Shown one piece after another: positions 54,368 to 63,553 of a DNA stretch of 64,000 bases; position 1 is the first letter of the stretch, and every line of letters begins with the position of its first letter. This DNA is from an uncultured Collinsella sp. (GTDB lineage Bacteria; Actinomycetota; Coriobacteriia; Coriobacteriales; Coriobacteriaceae): contig CAAELE010000029.1 of NCBI GenBank assembly GCA_900756765.1, forward strand, positions 62,001 to 126,000, read 5' to 3'. The notes below the pieces were generated by a model. That model worked only from the letters and a program-made list of their open reading frames with translations. It made no database searches and was not told where the DNA came from. A program made the position numbers and the translations under genes.

Positions 54368-55819
54368 ATGGACTACAAGGCAGTGTCCCAGCAAGTCGTC
54401 GACAACGTCGGCGGACTGGAGAACATCGAGGGCGCCACGCATTGCGTGACCCGTCTGCGTCTGGTGCTCAAGGATACGAGCAAATACAACAAGGCCGAGC
54501 TCGAGAACATCGATGGCGTCAAGGGCGTGCTGTACAACAGCGGCCAGCTCATGATCATCTTCGGTACCGGTACCGTCAACAAGGTTTACGATGAGTTTAT
54601 GGCTCTGACGGGCGTTAAGGAGATCAGTGCTTCCGAGGTCAAGGGCGCCGAGGCGGACAAGAAGGGCAAGTTCTTCTCGGTCCTCAAGGTATTCTCGGAC
54701 ATCTTTATCCCCATCATTCCCGCCTTCGTCGGCGCTGCAATCATCATCGGCCTTAAGTCGCTGATCGTTGCCAACGGCCTCTTTGGCATGGAAGGCAGCC
54801 TCGCCGATCACAGCGAGTTCCTCAAGAACCTCGCAAGCTTCTTTGCCATTATCGCCACCACGTTCGACTACCTGCCTGTCCTGGTTATGTACAGCGCGGT
54901 CAAGCGTTTTGGCGGTAACCCGATCCTGGGCATCCTCGTCGGTATCGTCATGGTTCACCCGAGCCTTATGAACCGCAACACGTTCGTTATGGACCCGACG
55001 GGTGCTGAGTACTGGAACTTCGGTCCGCTATCCATTCCCATGGTTGCTTTCCAGGGCGGTGTGTTCCCCGCAATCCTGACTGCCTGGTTTATGGCCAAGG
55101 TCGAGAAGATTGCCCAGAAGTACATCCCCGAGGTCGTTTCGTTCGTCTTTGTCCCGACCGTTACCCTGATTCTTGCTAACGTTGCCCTGTTCACCGTGTT
55201 CGGCCCGCTCGGCAACCTGATCGGTGACGTCCTCGCCGGCGTAATCGATATCCTGTACAACAGGATGGGCGTCTTTGGTGCCTTTGTCTTCGCCGCGTTC
55301 CTGCAGCCGCTCGTCGTTACCGGTACGCATCAGTTCATCCAGGGTATCGAGGCAAACCTTGTTGCCACGACTGGCTTCAACTACATCCAGGCCATCTGGT
55401 CGGTTTCCATCATCGCCCAGGGCGGCGGCGCCATCGGTATGTACCTCATTCACAAGAAGCACTCCAAAGAGCGCAACATCTGCATGTCGTCCTTTATCCC
55501 GACGCTGGTCGGAATCTCCGAGCCCGCTATCTTTGCTGCAAACATGCGCTATTCGATCATTCCGTTCATCTGCGCATGCATCGGTGCAGGCTGCGGCGGT
55601 GCCTTCGTCAAGCTCTTTGAGGTGCGCGCTATCGGTCAGGGTCTGACCGGCGTGCTTGGCCTGCTCATCGTCACGCCCGAGACCCTCGTGTGGTATGTGG
55701 CTGGCAATCTCATCGCCTTTATCGTGCCGATCGTCTTGATCTTTGCCTACAACAAGGCAAAGGGCGTGCCGACCACCGATGAAGAGGGCGCTGGCGCAGG
55801 CTTCGACGTTAGCTTCTAG
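54368..55819 (+). CDS. PTS EIIBC, sucrose/beta-glucoside family
   Basis: Membrane sugar permease of 483 residues. N-terminal EIIB domain with the phosphorylatable Cys26 (THCVTRLRLVLKD), then EIIC with about ten TM helices (from about 105 onward; LVGISEPAIFAANMRYSIIPF near 375 is the conserved sugar-site loop). No EIIA domain is fused and none is adjacent, so a separate EIIA from elsewhere must serve it. GGAGAGGA precedes ATG 54368. Lies between two GH32 genes; sucrose or a short fructoside is the likely substrate. Confidence 0.88.
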   Translation: MDYKAVSQQVVDNVGGLENIEGATHCVTRLRLVLKDTSKYNKAELENIDGVKGVLYNSGQLMIIFGTGTVNKVYDEFMALTGVKEISASEVKGAEADKKGKFFSVLKVFSDIFIPIIPAFVGAAIIIGLKSLIVANGLFGMEGSLADHSEFLKNLASFFAIIATTFDYLPVLVMYSAVKRFGGNPILGILVGIVMVHPSLMNRNTFVMDPTGAEYWNFGPLSIPMVAFQGGVFPAILTAWFMAKVEKIAQKYIPEVVSFVFVPTVTLILANVALFTVFGPLGNLIGDVLAGVIDILYNRMGVFGAFVFAAFLQPLVVTGTHQFIQGIEANLVATTGFNYIQAIWSVSIIAQGGGAIGMYLIHKKHSKERNICMSSFIPTLVGISEPAIFAANMRYSIIPFICACIGAGCGGAFVKLFEVRAIGQGLTGVLGLLIVTPETLVWYVAGNLIAFIVPIVLIFAYNKAKGVPTTDEEGAGAGFDVSF

Positions 55820-55920
55820 TTGAGCCGTTCAGTGTAATCTGAGGATAAGTCCATTTGAAGAAGGGCGTTCGACTCGTGTGAGTCGAGCGTCCTTCCCCAT
55901 AGACGAGAAAGTCAACGGCG

Positions 55921-57363
55921 ATGTTAAATCAAAAAAACAAGGTGACACGCGCGGACTATGAGCAGTGGCGTGCCGGACAGGATGAGACGGCGGCTCGCAT
56001 CGCGTCCGACCCCGATAGGCTTCTGTTCCATGTGGAGCCTGAGCTTGGCTGGCTCAACGACCCCAACGGTTTGGTTCAGATTGGTGATACGTATCACATC
56101 TATCATCAATACGATCCGTTCGATGCTGCGCATGGCGGTCCAGTGCTTTGGAACCATCTGACGACAAAGGATTTTGTGACGTACGAGAATCACGGCCCCG
56201 TGCTGTTCCCCGATTCCGATTTGGATTCGAGCGGAGCGTATTCTGGTTCTGCCTTTGTACGTGATGGCAAGATTCACTACTTCTATACCGGCAACGTCAA
56301 GCATTTTGACCGCGATGATTACGACTACGTGTTGACGGGCCGTGAGCAAAACCAGATTCATATGGTTGCCGAGAATCCCGACGAATTGGGTGAGAAGCGC
56401 ATGGCTGTTGGACCAGTCGATTACCCCGACGATATCGGTACGCACGTGCGCGACCCCAAGATCCTTGAGCACGATGGTATCTACTACATGGTTCTGGGCG
56501 CTCGTACGAAAGACGACCGTGGCTGCGTGCTTGTCTATACCTCGCGCGATCTAGAGGTCTGGGGCTATGCGACGCGCATTGAGCTGGACGAGAACTTTGG
56601 CTTTATGTGGGAGTGCCCCGATCTGTTTGAGCTCGATGGCGAGCTTATTCTCGTTTGCTGTCCGCAGGGTGTGCCTGCCGATGGTTGGCGTTACCGCAAT
56701 CCGCATCAGTGCGTGTGGTTCCCTATCGAGGCCGATTGGGAGGCGCCGAGCTTTAAAATCGTCGGGCAGGGCATGCCCCCGATGGTCGATGCCGGTTTTG
56801 ATTTCTATGCTCCGCAGTCCTTTGAGGATGCTGCAGGCCGGCGTTTGATGATCGGATGGTCGGGTTGCCCCGACGCGACAGCAGAAAACCCGACGGTGGC
56901 GCGCGGGTGGCAGTGCGCGTTGACGGTGCCGCGAGAGCTGAGCATGCGCGATGGTAAGCTCTGCCAGCAGCCGGCGCACGAGATTGAGAGGATGCGCGGC
57001 GGCTGCGTTCGTGCTGTAGGCGAAGAGACCGTCGAGGAGCCGGGACGCCTGTTTGATCTTGTGGTTTCCTGTGAGGGCGCCAAGATGATCGAGCTCGAAA
57101 TCCGCAAGGGTGTCTTTGTGCGTTATGCGGAGGGGATGCTTACCCTCGATATGGGTAATGAAGGCTATGGGCGAGACCGGAGGTCGATTGAGCTCAGCGA
57201 GCTTCGCGACCTGCGCGTGCTTTCGGACACTACGATGGTCGAGATTTTTGCCAACGGCGGCGAGGCAGCACTTACGAGCCGTACCTATTCGCCGGCGGTT
57301 TCGGCGATGGGGTTGCATGCCGAGGGTGCGGCGTCGATGGATTTCTACCGTCTCGCGCATTAA
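55921..57363 (+). CDS. scrB: Sucrose-6-phosphate hydrolase / beta-fructosidase (GH32)
   Basis: Cytoplasmic GH32 enzyme of 480 residues with all three signatures: WLNDPNG near residue 44 (nucleophile Asp), RDPKILEHD near 179 and WECPDLF near 230 (acid/base Glu). No signal peptide, consistent with hydrolysis of PTS-imported sucrose-6-phosphate. It follows the PTS gene by 101 bp. The symbol reflects PTS context; a general fructosidase is possible. Confidence 0.85.
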   Translation: MLNQKNKVTRADYEQWRAGQDETAARIASDPDRLLFHVEPELGWLNDPNGLVQIGDTYHIYHQYDPFDAAHGGPVLWNHLTTKDFVTYENHGPVLFPDSDLDSSGAYSGSAFVRDGKIHYFYTGNVKHFDRDDYDYVLTGREQNQIHMVAENPDELGEKRMAVGPVDYPDDIGTHVRDPKILEHDGIYYMVLGARTKDDRGCVLVYTSRDLEVWGYATRIELDENFGFMWECPDLFELDGELILVCCPQGVPADGWRYRNPHQCVWFPIEADWEAPSFKIVGQGMPPMVDAGFDFYAPQSFEDAAGRRLMIGWSGCPDATAENPTVARGWQCALTVPRELSMRDGKLCQQPAHEIERMRGGCVRAVGEETVEEPGRLFDLVVSCEGAKMIELEIRKGVFVRYAEGMLTLDMGNEGYGRDRRSIELSELRDLRVLSDTTMVEIFANGGEAALTSRTYSPAVSAMGLHAEGAASMDFYRLAH

Positions 57364-57639
57364 CCGTGCGTGGAACACGATTGGACTTGCTGGGCGGAAT
57401 GTGTCGCAGTTGCCGCAGCGAACTACCGTTTATCGCGTATAGCTACCGTTTGCGGAATAAGTAACACTCCTTAATAAACCGTGTAAAATCTCAGAGAAGC
57501 ACGGAGTTTTTCAAGGAGACGCTGTCCTTTGCTGTGGGCGAAGGGCAGCGTCTCTCTGGCGCTTGTGAGTCGTTGTTCAATGGGGCGGCGAGCGCGCGCG
57601 TGTAATACATAGTCAACGTCGAGATGGGTCGTGATAAGA
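57364..57639 (+). promoter_or_regulatory. Region before degV with tandem ACCGTTT and a hairpin
   Basis: CTACCGTTT occurs at 57423-57431 and 57443-57451, 20 bp apart. A stem GAGACGCTG.CC.. / ..GGGCAGCGTCTC lies at about 57513-57554 and may end the sucrose operon, though no T-run follows. Confidence 0.45.
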
Positions 57640-58494
57640 ATGGGGAAGTACGTAATCGTGGTTGAGTCTGGGTCGGATGTGACGCCAGAGCTCTGCGAAC
57701 GCTACGGCATCGTGCGCGTGCCCATGCATGTCACGATTGGTGACGAGACCGTCGAGGACGGCTCGATCGATCCACTCGAGATTTATTCGCGCTGCAACGA
57801 GTTTGGCGTGATGCCCAAGACCAGCGGGTGCGCGCCTGCGGATTTTGCTCACGTGTACGACCGCATTCACGCCGAGCAGCCCGACGCGACCATTTTGCAT
57901 CTTGCATATTCCGAGGCCACGACCTGCTCCCATCAATCATCGAAGATCGCCGCCAAGGGTCGCGATTACGTCTACTCCATGGACACACGCTTTGTCTCGG
58001 TAGGCCAGTCGCTCGTTGTTGTCGAGACTGCCAAATACATCGAGGCCCACCCCGATGCCACCGTCGACGATTTTTTCGCCTTCACCAATTCGGTCATGGA
58101 CCGCGTGCTGTTGGGCTTTGTCCCAACCGATCTCGCCTTCCTTAAGGCCGGCGGTCGCTTGTCCAACGTCGCGTTCCTGGGCGCCCATCTGCTCAAGATT
58201 AAGCCCTGCATTGAGGTAACGGGCGGCAAGTTCGTGGCAACCAAGAAGTTCCGCGGCTCTATGCTCAAGTGCGCCCGCGCCTTTATTGATCACATGGTTG
58301 CCAAGGGCGAGATTGACTACTCGCACATTGGCCTGGCGTATTCGGTAGGTCTTTCCGAGGAGCTGCGCGACGACATGGAAGTCTATGCGCACGACCTGGG
58401 CTTTAAGGACATTACCTGGACTCAGGTCGGCGGCGTCATCTCGAGCCATTGCGGCCCGACCGCCTTCGGCGCGGTGCTCACGCTCAAGGCATAA
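57640..58494 (+). CDS. DegV-family fatty-acid-binding protein
   Basis: 284 residues, normal DegV length. N-terminal VIVVESGSDVTPELCERYGIVRVPMHV, TSGCAPADF near residue 67, the helical gate region with GRLSNVAFLGAHLLKIKPCIEVTGG near 172, and SSHCGPTAFGAVL at the end. Family members bind fatty acids (FakB of the FakAB fatty acid kinase system in Firmicutes). No fakA is in the window. Confidence 0.88.
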   Translation: MGKYVIVVESGSDVTPELCERYGIVRVPMHVTIGDETVEDGSIDPLEIYSRCNEFGVMPKTSGCAPADFAHVYDRIHAEQPDATILHLAYSEATTCSHQSSKIAAKGRDYVYSMDTRFVSVGQSLVVVETAKYIEAHPDATVDDFFAFTNSVMDRVLLGFVPTDLAFLKAGGRLSNVAFLGAHLLKIKPCIEVTGGKFVATKKFRGSMLKCARAFIDHMVAKGEIDYSHIGLAYSVGLSEELRDDMEVYAHDLGFKDITWTQVGGVISSHCGPTAFGAVLTLKA

Positions 58495-58680
58495 GGCCTG
58501 GTGTCTATCGATATCTATTGCCTCGGCGGCGGGTGGGTTGTGACAACCTTCCCGCCGCTTTTGTGTGGGGCCAAATAGAACAACCCAATTGACCACTAAA
58601 CCGTTTCACCATCATGCGTATGGGCTAGAATGGCTCTGGCATTTATGTAACTAAAACCAATGAGAGGCAAGGTAGCGGGA

Positions 58681-59499
58681 ATGGCTGAGATGACGCTCGA
58701 GGGTGTGGACGCTCGTCCCGAGGACTCCGCGTTTGCCCTGGGCCGCGTACATTCGATTGAAACGATGGGTACGGTCGACGGACCCGGCATCCGCTTCGTA
58801 GTGTTTGTCCAAGGCTGTCCCATGCGCTGCGCGTATTGTCACAATCCCGATACCTGGTCGGTCAACGGCGGCACGATGGTGACCGTCGAGCACCTCATGG
58901 ACGAGTTCCAGAGTAACCACGAGTTCTATCGCAGCGGTGGCATTACGGTGTCCGGTGGCGAGCCGCTTCTGCAGCCCGAGTTTTTGGCCGACCTGTTCCG
59001 CGCAATGCACAGCAACCCCGATGGTCGTGTACATACCTGCCTAGATAGCTGTGGCTACGCCTTCGACCCCCAGCATCCCGAGAAGTTCGATGCCGTGCTC
59101 AACGAGACCGACATGGTACTGCTCGATATTAAGCATGCCGACCCGGTCGAGCATAAAAAGCTGACCGGTTGTGATCCCGCACGAATCCTGGCGTTTGGCG
59201 ATGAGCTTGCACGTCGCAAGATCAAGGTCGTTATCCGTCACGTGGTGGTGCCGGGCATTACCGACACGGTGGAGGAGTGCGAGAAGCTCGGTCGCCTCAT
59301 CGCTCCATGGCACAACGTGGTGGGCCTGGAAATGCTGCCGTATCACACCATGGGTGTCGTCAAGTACGAGCAACTGGGCATTCCCTATAAGCTCGAGGGC
59401 GTGCCGCAGATGGATACCGCGCGCATGCCCGAGCTGCGCAACGCCGTCATGACGGGCATGAAAAAGCGCCGCGCCGAACTCAAAAACGCCATCGGCTAG
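58681..59499 (+). CDS. pflA: Pyruvate formate-lyase-activating enzyme
   Basis: Radical-SAM enzyme that installs the glycyl radical on PFL. 272 residues; the [4Fe-4S] motif CPMRCAYCHNP (CxxxCxxC) near residue 45, preceded by MGTVDGPGIRFVVFVQG, then SGGEPLLQPEF near 96 and DIKHADPVEHKKLTG near 150. It is 7 kb from pflB, separated by the sucrose cluster. Its target Gly here lies on the separate 83-residue protein at 51194. Confidence 0.93.
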   Translation: MAEMTLEGVDARPEDSAFALGRVHSIETMGTVDGPGIRFVVFVQGCPMRCAYCHNPDTWSVNGGTMVTVEHLMDEFQSNHEFYRSGGITVSGGEPLLQPEFLADLFRAMHSNPDGRVHTCLDSCGYAFDPQHPEKFDAVLNETDMVLLDIKHADPVEHKKLTGCDPARILAFGDELARRKIKVVIRHVVVPGITDTVEECEKLGRLIAPWHNVVGLEMLPYHTMGVVKYEQLGIPYKLEGVPQMDTARMPELRNAVMTGMKKRRAELKNAIG

Positions 59500-59525
59500 C
59501 GAGCCATTTTCGCCCCCAAGGGCAC

Positions 59526-59552
59526 TCATTGGGGACAGACTTAAATGAGTGC
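59526..59552. repeat. GGGGAC-loop hairpin
   Basis: ACTCATT-GGGGACAGACTTA-AATGAGT, a 7-bp stem with the conserved loop, between pflA and the beta-lactamase remnant. Confidence 0.7.
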
Positions 59553-59770
59553 GCGATGGCATTGCTGACGAGCAGGTTTTGGTGCGCAACAAGGCAGGCT
59601 GGATTAGCGAGGATGGTTACTATTCGACATGCGATGCAGGCCTCATCGACATCGATGGCCGTACCTATGTCATGAGCGTCATGACATCGATGCCATGGAG
59701 TGACCGTTCGAGCGAGGTTACGGCTGCGATTGCAAAGGCTCTGTTTGATACGCGAGCTGCACTGGCTTAG
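59549..59770 (+). pseudogene. Remnant of a serine hydrolase / beta-lactamase-fold protein
   Basis: About 73 residues resembling the C-terminal end of class A beta-lactamase-like serine hydrolases: VRNKAGWISEDGYYSTCDAGLIDIDG (the KxGW box and following strands), then YVMSVMTSMPWSDRSSEVTAAIAKAL. The N-terminal SxxK and SDN parts are missing, and a GGGGAC hairpin abuts the truncated end. It cannot be an active enzyme alone. Confidence 0.55.
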
Positions 59771-59848
59771 CGTGTTCGTTTGGCGAGGTCAAACAAAATG
59801 CTGGTACCATACCTTGGTTGAGAATTTCGTATAGGTTTGGGGAATGGT

Positions 59849-60589
59849 ATGGCTACCATCGCGATTATCGGTGCGCTCGAAAAAGAGATCATGCAGATTA
59901 AGGAAGAGCTGAGCGACGTTTGCGAGGCACGGGAGGCAGGCTTGACCGTTGTGAGCGGTGAGCTCGACGGCCTGACAGTTGTCGCCACAACGGCGGGCAT
60001 GGGCACGGTGAACGCCGCCGCTGCAACACAGCACCTCATTAGCAAGTATGCTCCGCAGGCTGTTGTGTTTTCGGGCATTGCGGGCGGTTTGAACCCCAAG
60101 CTCCATATCGACGACGTGGTCATTGGCAAACGCCTGCGCTATTTGGATACCGATACCGCGCTTATCGCCGAGTCCGCACCGGGGCTCGAGGAGTTTGGCT
60201 CGACGCCTGCGCTGGTCAATATTGCCGCCGATGTGCTTGCTGAGCGTGGGTTTGTTGACGCTTCGACAAATGCAGTCGCTTCGAACGAGGGCACCAAGCA
60301 GTTCCTGGTCGGCACGATTGCCACGGGTAACCGCTTTGTGACGGGCGCCGCCATGCGCAACGACGCTATCGAGGCGACGCATGCCGATTGTGTCGGCATG
60401 GAGGGCGCGGCAATTGCCCATGTCGCAACCAAAAATGGTGTCGATTGCCTGGTGTTGCGCGCTATCAGCGATAATTGTGACGAGGCGTACGATGCAATTT
60501 GCGAGCGCGAGTTCGATCTGTTTGAGTACGCACGTGTCGCAAGTGACATCACGCTCGATATCGTCCGCCGCATTGCCGCTGCGCAATAG
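59849..60589 (+). CDS. mtnN: 5'-methylthioadenosine/S-adenosylhomocysteine nucleosidase
   Basis: Removes adenine from MTA, SAH and 5'-deoxyadenosine. 246 residues; IGALEKEIMQIKEEL at the N-terminus (catalytic Glu), TTAGMGTVNAAAATQHLI near 50, FSGIAGGLNPKL near 77, CVGMEGAAIAHVA near 182 (ribose-binding Glu) and LRAISDNCDE near 204 (catalytic Asp). Start 59849 uses GGGG six bases upstream. 5'-deoxyadenosine is a by-product of radical-SAM enzymes such as the nearby PflA. Confidence 0.92.
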   Translation: MATIAIIGALEKEIMQIKEELSDVCEAREAGLTVVSGELDGLTVVATTAGMGTVNAAAATQHLISKYAPQAVVFSGIAGGLNPKLHIDDVVIGKRLRYLDTDTALIAESAPGLEEFGSTPALVNIAADVLAERGFVDASTNAVASNEGTKQFLVGTIATGNRFVTGAAMRNDAIEATHADCVGMEGAAIAHVATKNGVDCLVLRAISDNCDEAYDAICEREFDLFEYARVASDITLDIVRRIAAAQ

Positions 60590-60627
60590 CGCGTCTATTT
60601 GTAAGAACCTACGACCAAGGAGTGTCC

Positions 60628-61218
60628 ATGGCCGATTCAATTAACTACCAGCTTGCCAAGTTCGTCGCCAGCTACGGCAAGGTTTCGCAGATTCCCGAGT
60701 CCACCTGCCCCGAGGTGAGCTTTGTTGGCCGCTCCAACGTGGGCAAGTCGTCGATTATGAACAAGCTCTTTGGCCGCAAGAACCTGGTCAAGGTTTCCAG
60801 CACGCCGGGCAAGACGAGCAACATCAACTTCTTTGAGGCCGACGACGTGCATTTCGTGGACCTGCCGGGTTACGGTTTCGCCCGTCGCTCCAAGGCCGAG
60901 CGCGACCGTTGGGCCGAGCTCATCGGCGACTTCTTCGACTCCGAGCGCAGCTTTAACTTGGTCGTCTCGCTGGTGGACATTCGTCACGACCCCAGCAAGC
61001 TCGACCACGACATGATCGACTACCTACAGGGCAACGAGTTCAACTTTATCGTTTGCCTCACCAAAGCCGACAAGCTCAGCCGCACCCAGCAGGCCCGCCA
61101 GGCAGCAGCCATCAAAAAGCAGCTCAACGTTCCGGCCGAGAACGTGATCATCACAAGCTCCCAGACCGGCACCGGCATCGATGAACTCAAAAAGCGCATC
61201 GCCGAGGTCTGCCTCTAA
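60628..61218 (+). CDS. engB: Ribosome-biogenesis GTPase EngB (YsxC)
   Basis: TRAFAC GTPase assisting large-subunit assembly. 196 residues with G1 GRSNVGKSS near residue 33, G2 TPGKTSN, G3 DLPGYGFARRSK near 79, G4 TKADK near 146 and G5 SSQTGTG near 176. Start 60628 follows AAGGAG. Confidence 0.94.
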   Translation: MADSINYQLAKFVASYGKVSQIPESTCPEVSFVGRSNVGKSSIMNKLFGRKNLVKVSSTPGKTSNINFFEADDVHFVDLPGYGFARRSKAERDRWAELIGDFFDSERSFNLVVSLVDIRHDPSKLDHDMIDYLQGNEFNFIVCLTKADKLSRTQQARQAAAIKKQLNVPAENVIITSSQTGTGIDELKKRIAEVCL

Positions 61219-61228
61219 TCAGGCCTAA

Positions 61229-61519
61229 CCTTTCAAAAGCCCCTATCTGTATCACCTCAGTGATAGTTTTTTAGGAGACCTAGGTATCCAATACGCGCTT
61301 ATGAGTGAGCGTGCGTTTTCAGCGATTACATTCTGCGATTGGAGGCAGGCTTTGGGATTTGAGTATTATCCCAAACGCTTTGGGCGAGAGCAGAACGCTC
61401 GACGAAAGTACCTGGATACGGTAAACGGATTTGACTCTGATGGTGTCGACATTAGGGATTTGATGGCAGGGAGGGTTGATTTAAATGATCCAAGAGTTAA
61501 CGGATTGTGGGCCGAGTAG
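61229..61519 (+). pseudogene. Possible 5'-truncated upstream partner of the XRE gene
   Basis: The frame is open from 61229, with a first ATG at 61301 giving 72 residues (MSERAFSAITFCDWRQALGF to RVNGLWAE). The reading continues sensibly before the ATG (LGIQYAL), suggesting the C-terminal tail of a longer protein, perhaps a DUF3990-like partner often paired with such XRE proteins. That family guess is weak. It overlaps the next gene by 35 bp in another frame. Lower GC than the neighbours. Confidence 0.4.
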
Positions 61520-62183
61520 GACATACCCCGTCTACTACCTTGAGGATGCAATGAACAACCTCGGCGACTGCTTTGACTATGCCGTTAACGATTATGGGGC
61601 AGAAGGATCGGAAGTTGCTGAACTCTTTTGCCTGAGCGGCGTAGCTCGTGAGTTTGAACGTGGGAACGCATGGGTCGTATCGGGAAAATCGGGTGTTGAG
61701 CTATTCGCGCTTATCGCTGAAAGGTCCGGCTATCAATCAAGGCCGATGCCAAATCGAACCTACCGATTCGAAAAGACACCGGAATATTGGACAGGCTGGA
61801 TATTGGCATACCTTCAGTGGCGCCTAGGAGAGTCTTTCGAAGATTTTCTGCATGTCGTTCCATTCGATGTGCTACGCAGTCTGTACTACCCCTGGCACGA
61901 AGCCTCGGAGGAACGCGTGGCTCGCCTCGTCTGCGATATGGCGAAAAAAGCGTCCAGGCAAACCAAACTTGCGTTAGCAAGAAAGAGGCTCAAGAAAACC
62001 CAACAAGATCTGGCATACGAATCGGGTGTGTCACTCCGCTCAATCCAAATGTACGAACAGCGCCAGAGAAACATCAATGAAGCTTCGGTTACAAGCGTAA
62101 GAGCCATAGCAAAAGCCCTCCACTGCAACATCGAAGACCTCCTAGAACCAGTCTTCGAATACAAAGAAACCAGCGCCGCCTAA
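61485..62183 (+). CDS. XRE-family helix-turn-helix protein with unknown N-terminal domain
   Basis: 232 residues. The first 150 form a domain of unknown function (YYLEDAMNNLGDCFDYAVNDYG, then FCLSGVAREFERGN and SGKSGVELFALIAERSG). Residues about 165-220 are an XRE HTH (LKKTQQDLAYESGVSLRSIQMYEQRQRNI, then LHCNIEDLLEP). AGGGAGG precedes the ATG inside the upstream frame, so translation is coupled. Base composition and codon use are AT-richer than the flanks, suggesting acquisition. The layout resembles a toxin-antitoxin or addiction module; function not shown. Confidence 0.65.
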   Translation: MIQELTDCGPSRTYPVYYLEDAMNNLGDCFDYAVNDYGAEGSEVAELFCLSGVAREFERGNAWVVSGKSGVELFALIAERSGYQSRPMPNRTYRFEKTPEYWTGWILAYLQWRLGESFEDFLHVVPFDVLRSLYYPWHEASEERVARLVCDMAKKASRQTKLALARKRLKKTQQDLAYESGVSLRSIQMYEQRQRNINEASVTSVRAIAKALHCNIEDLLEPVFEYKETSAA

Positions 62184-62290
62184 ACCAAGCACACAGCCGA
62201 TGCCCGCCTCTAGGAAGTGCTCAGCCTAGCAAGAGCCCCTACCAATAAAAAGCCAAACTATCAGCCCGGCGCCCTTTCAAAGCGTGGGTC

Positions 62291-62477
62291 CCTGTAGACA
62301 TCGCCGGCAATGTTGTTGTAGGGCCGCCCAAGGGCATCCCCTTAAAAACATTCCGCAGCACGAGGCCCACTTATCCGCAGCTCCGAAGGAGCGGGATAAG
62401 CGGGCCTCAAGTGCGAGGACGTTTTTAAGGGGATGCCCCTGGGTGGCCCGGACAGACCGATCGGCGATGTCTACAGG
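62291..62477. repeat. Type A long hairpin, copy 3
   Basis: CCTGTAGACATCGCCG (62291-62306) pairs with 62462-62477, which includes the thrB stop codon. A second 29-bp near-perfect stem ends TTAAAAAC / GTTTTTAA. On the minus strand the internal loop reads ACGTCCTCGCACTTGAG and CTGCGGAATG, matching the other type A copies, with an inner stem GGCCCACTTATCC / GGATAAGCGGGCC. Lies between converging XRE and thrB genes. Confidence 0.85.
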
Positions 62478-63352
62478 TACTCGATTTGAGCGCCCTCGGT
62501 GTCGCACGTCAGAATGTGCGTGTCGCATTTGGGGAACTGCTCGCGCAGCTTGACCTGCAGGAACTTTGCCACGATGGTGTCGTCGGTTACGGCCATGAGG
62601 GTCGAGCCCGAACCACTGATCCAGATGGTCTTGGCGCCGCCGTTAAGGCAGGTGTCGCGCACGGCGTTGTAGTCGGGAATAAGACGGCGACGATAGGGCT
62701 CCTGAATGCGGTCGTCATTAGCGGCGGCAATCAGGTCCAGGTCACCAGTCTCCAATCCGCGCGTCATGCCGGCTATGCGGCCCATTTGCCACACGGCGGT
62801 GGAGAGCGGAATCTCCTGCGGCACGACTTTGCGCGCCTCGCTCGTGTGCACCTCGTAGGGCGGAATCACAGTAATAAAACGTAGCTTGTTGCTTACCTCG
62901 TAGCGCAGGCACTGGGGCAGCGAGTCGGTCGGCGTAAAGGAGCAGACGGCGCCGCCCAGGATAGCGGGGGCGACGTTATCGGGATGGCCCTCGACCTCGG
63001 TGGCGATGCGGACGAGCTCGGCGCGGTCGACGGTGTGGCCTGTCAGCGCGGCGGCAGCCATAATGCCAGCGACGACGCAGGTGGAGCTGGAACCCAGGCC
63101 GCGGGCGACGGGCACGTCGGTCTGAATGTCGATAGCGACGGGGAAAGCCGGCTCGCCCCATGCGGCCAGCGCATCGACAAAGCTCACGTAGACCAGGTTG
63201 TTCTCGTTTTGGAATTCCTCGGGGCAGCCCGTGATGGTGAGCTTGTCGGCGCGCTCGAAGGTGAAGTGCGAGTAGAGGCTGACGGCCATGCCGAGGGTGT
63301 CGTAGCCGATGCCTAGGTTGGCGCTGGTTGCTGGGACGGTGATTTTGATCAT
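62471..63352 (-). CDS. thrB: Homoserine kinase
   Basis: GHMP kinase forming O-phosphohomoserine in threonine synthesis. 293 residues: VPATSANLGIGYDTLGMAVSLY near residue 5, the ATP loop VARGLGSSSTCVVAGIMAA near 83, EGHPDNVAPAILGG near 118 and ISGSGSTLMAV near 246. Start 63352 with AGGAGG; an in-frame extension to 63424 lies inside the upstream hairpin and is not coding. Downstream of thrC on the same strand but separated by a terminator and a long hairpin. Confidence 0.93.
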   Translation of the reverse strand: MIKITVPATSANLGIGYDTLGMAVSLYSHFTFERADKLTITGCPEEFQNENNLVYVSFVDALAAWGEPAFPVAIDIQTDVPVARGLGSSSTCVVAGIMAAAALTGHTVDRAELVRIATEVEGHPDNVAPAILGGAVCSFTPTDSLPQCLRYEVSNKLRFITVIPPYEVHTSEARKVVPQEIPLSTAVWQMGRIAGMTRGLETGDLDLIAAANDDRIQEPYRRRLIPDYNAVRDTCLNGGAKTIWISGSGSTLMAVTDDTIVAKFLQVKLREQFPKCDTHILTCDTEGAQIEYL

Positions 63353-63366
63353 GTGGGTCCTCCTGG

Positions 63367-63478
63367 GCGGGTCTGGCCGTTTAGTTCGCTGCTCGGGCAG
63401 TCCTGGCTCGCTCGGAAAGCACATTAAGTGCTTTCCGGCTCGTGCGGAACTCGCGACGAACTAAACGGCCAGACCCGC
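63367..63478. repeat. Type A long hairpin, copy 4
   Basis: Perfect 22-bp outer stem (63367-63388 with 63457-63478). Internal loop with CAGTCCTGGCTCG on the 5' side and CTCGTGCGGAACT on the 3' side; inner stem CGGAAAGCAC / GTGCTTTCCG. It ends 15 bp before the thrB ATG, on the thrC side, so it would sit in the thrB leader. Confidence 0.85.
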
Positions 63479-63521
63479 TCGCATGCTCGTCATCATCCCG
63501 AAAGCTAAATAAAAAGAAGGT

Positions 63522-63541
63522 GCGCCGGCTTTCGCCGGCGC
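63522..63541 (-). terminator. Terminator after thrC
   Basis: GCGCCGGC-TTTC-GCCGGCGC, followed on the minus strand by CTTCTTTTTATTT. Confidence 0.8.
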
Positions 63542-63553
63542 TTAATAAGGGAT

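Noticed and set aside
57425..57451. ACCGTTT tandem as further GTGAACGGT boxes
   Set aside because: Only seven bases match and the conserved CAC end is missing; kept as a weak note with the degV upstream region.
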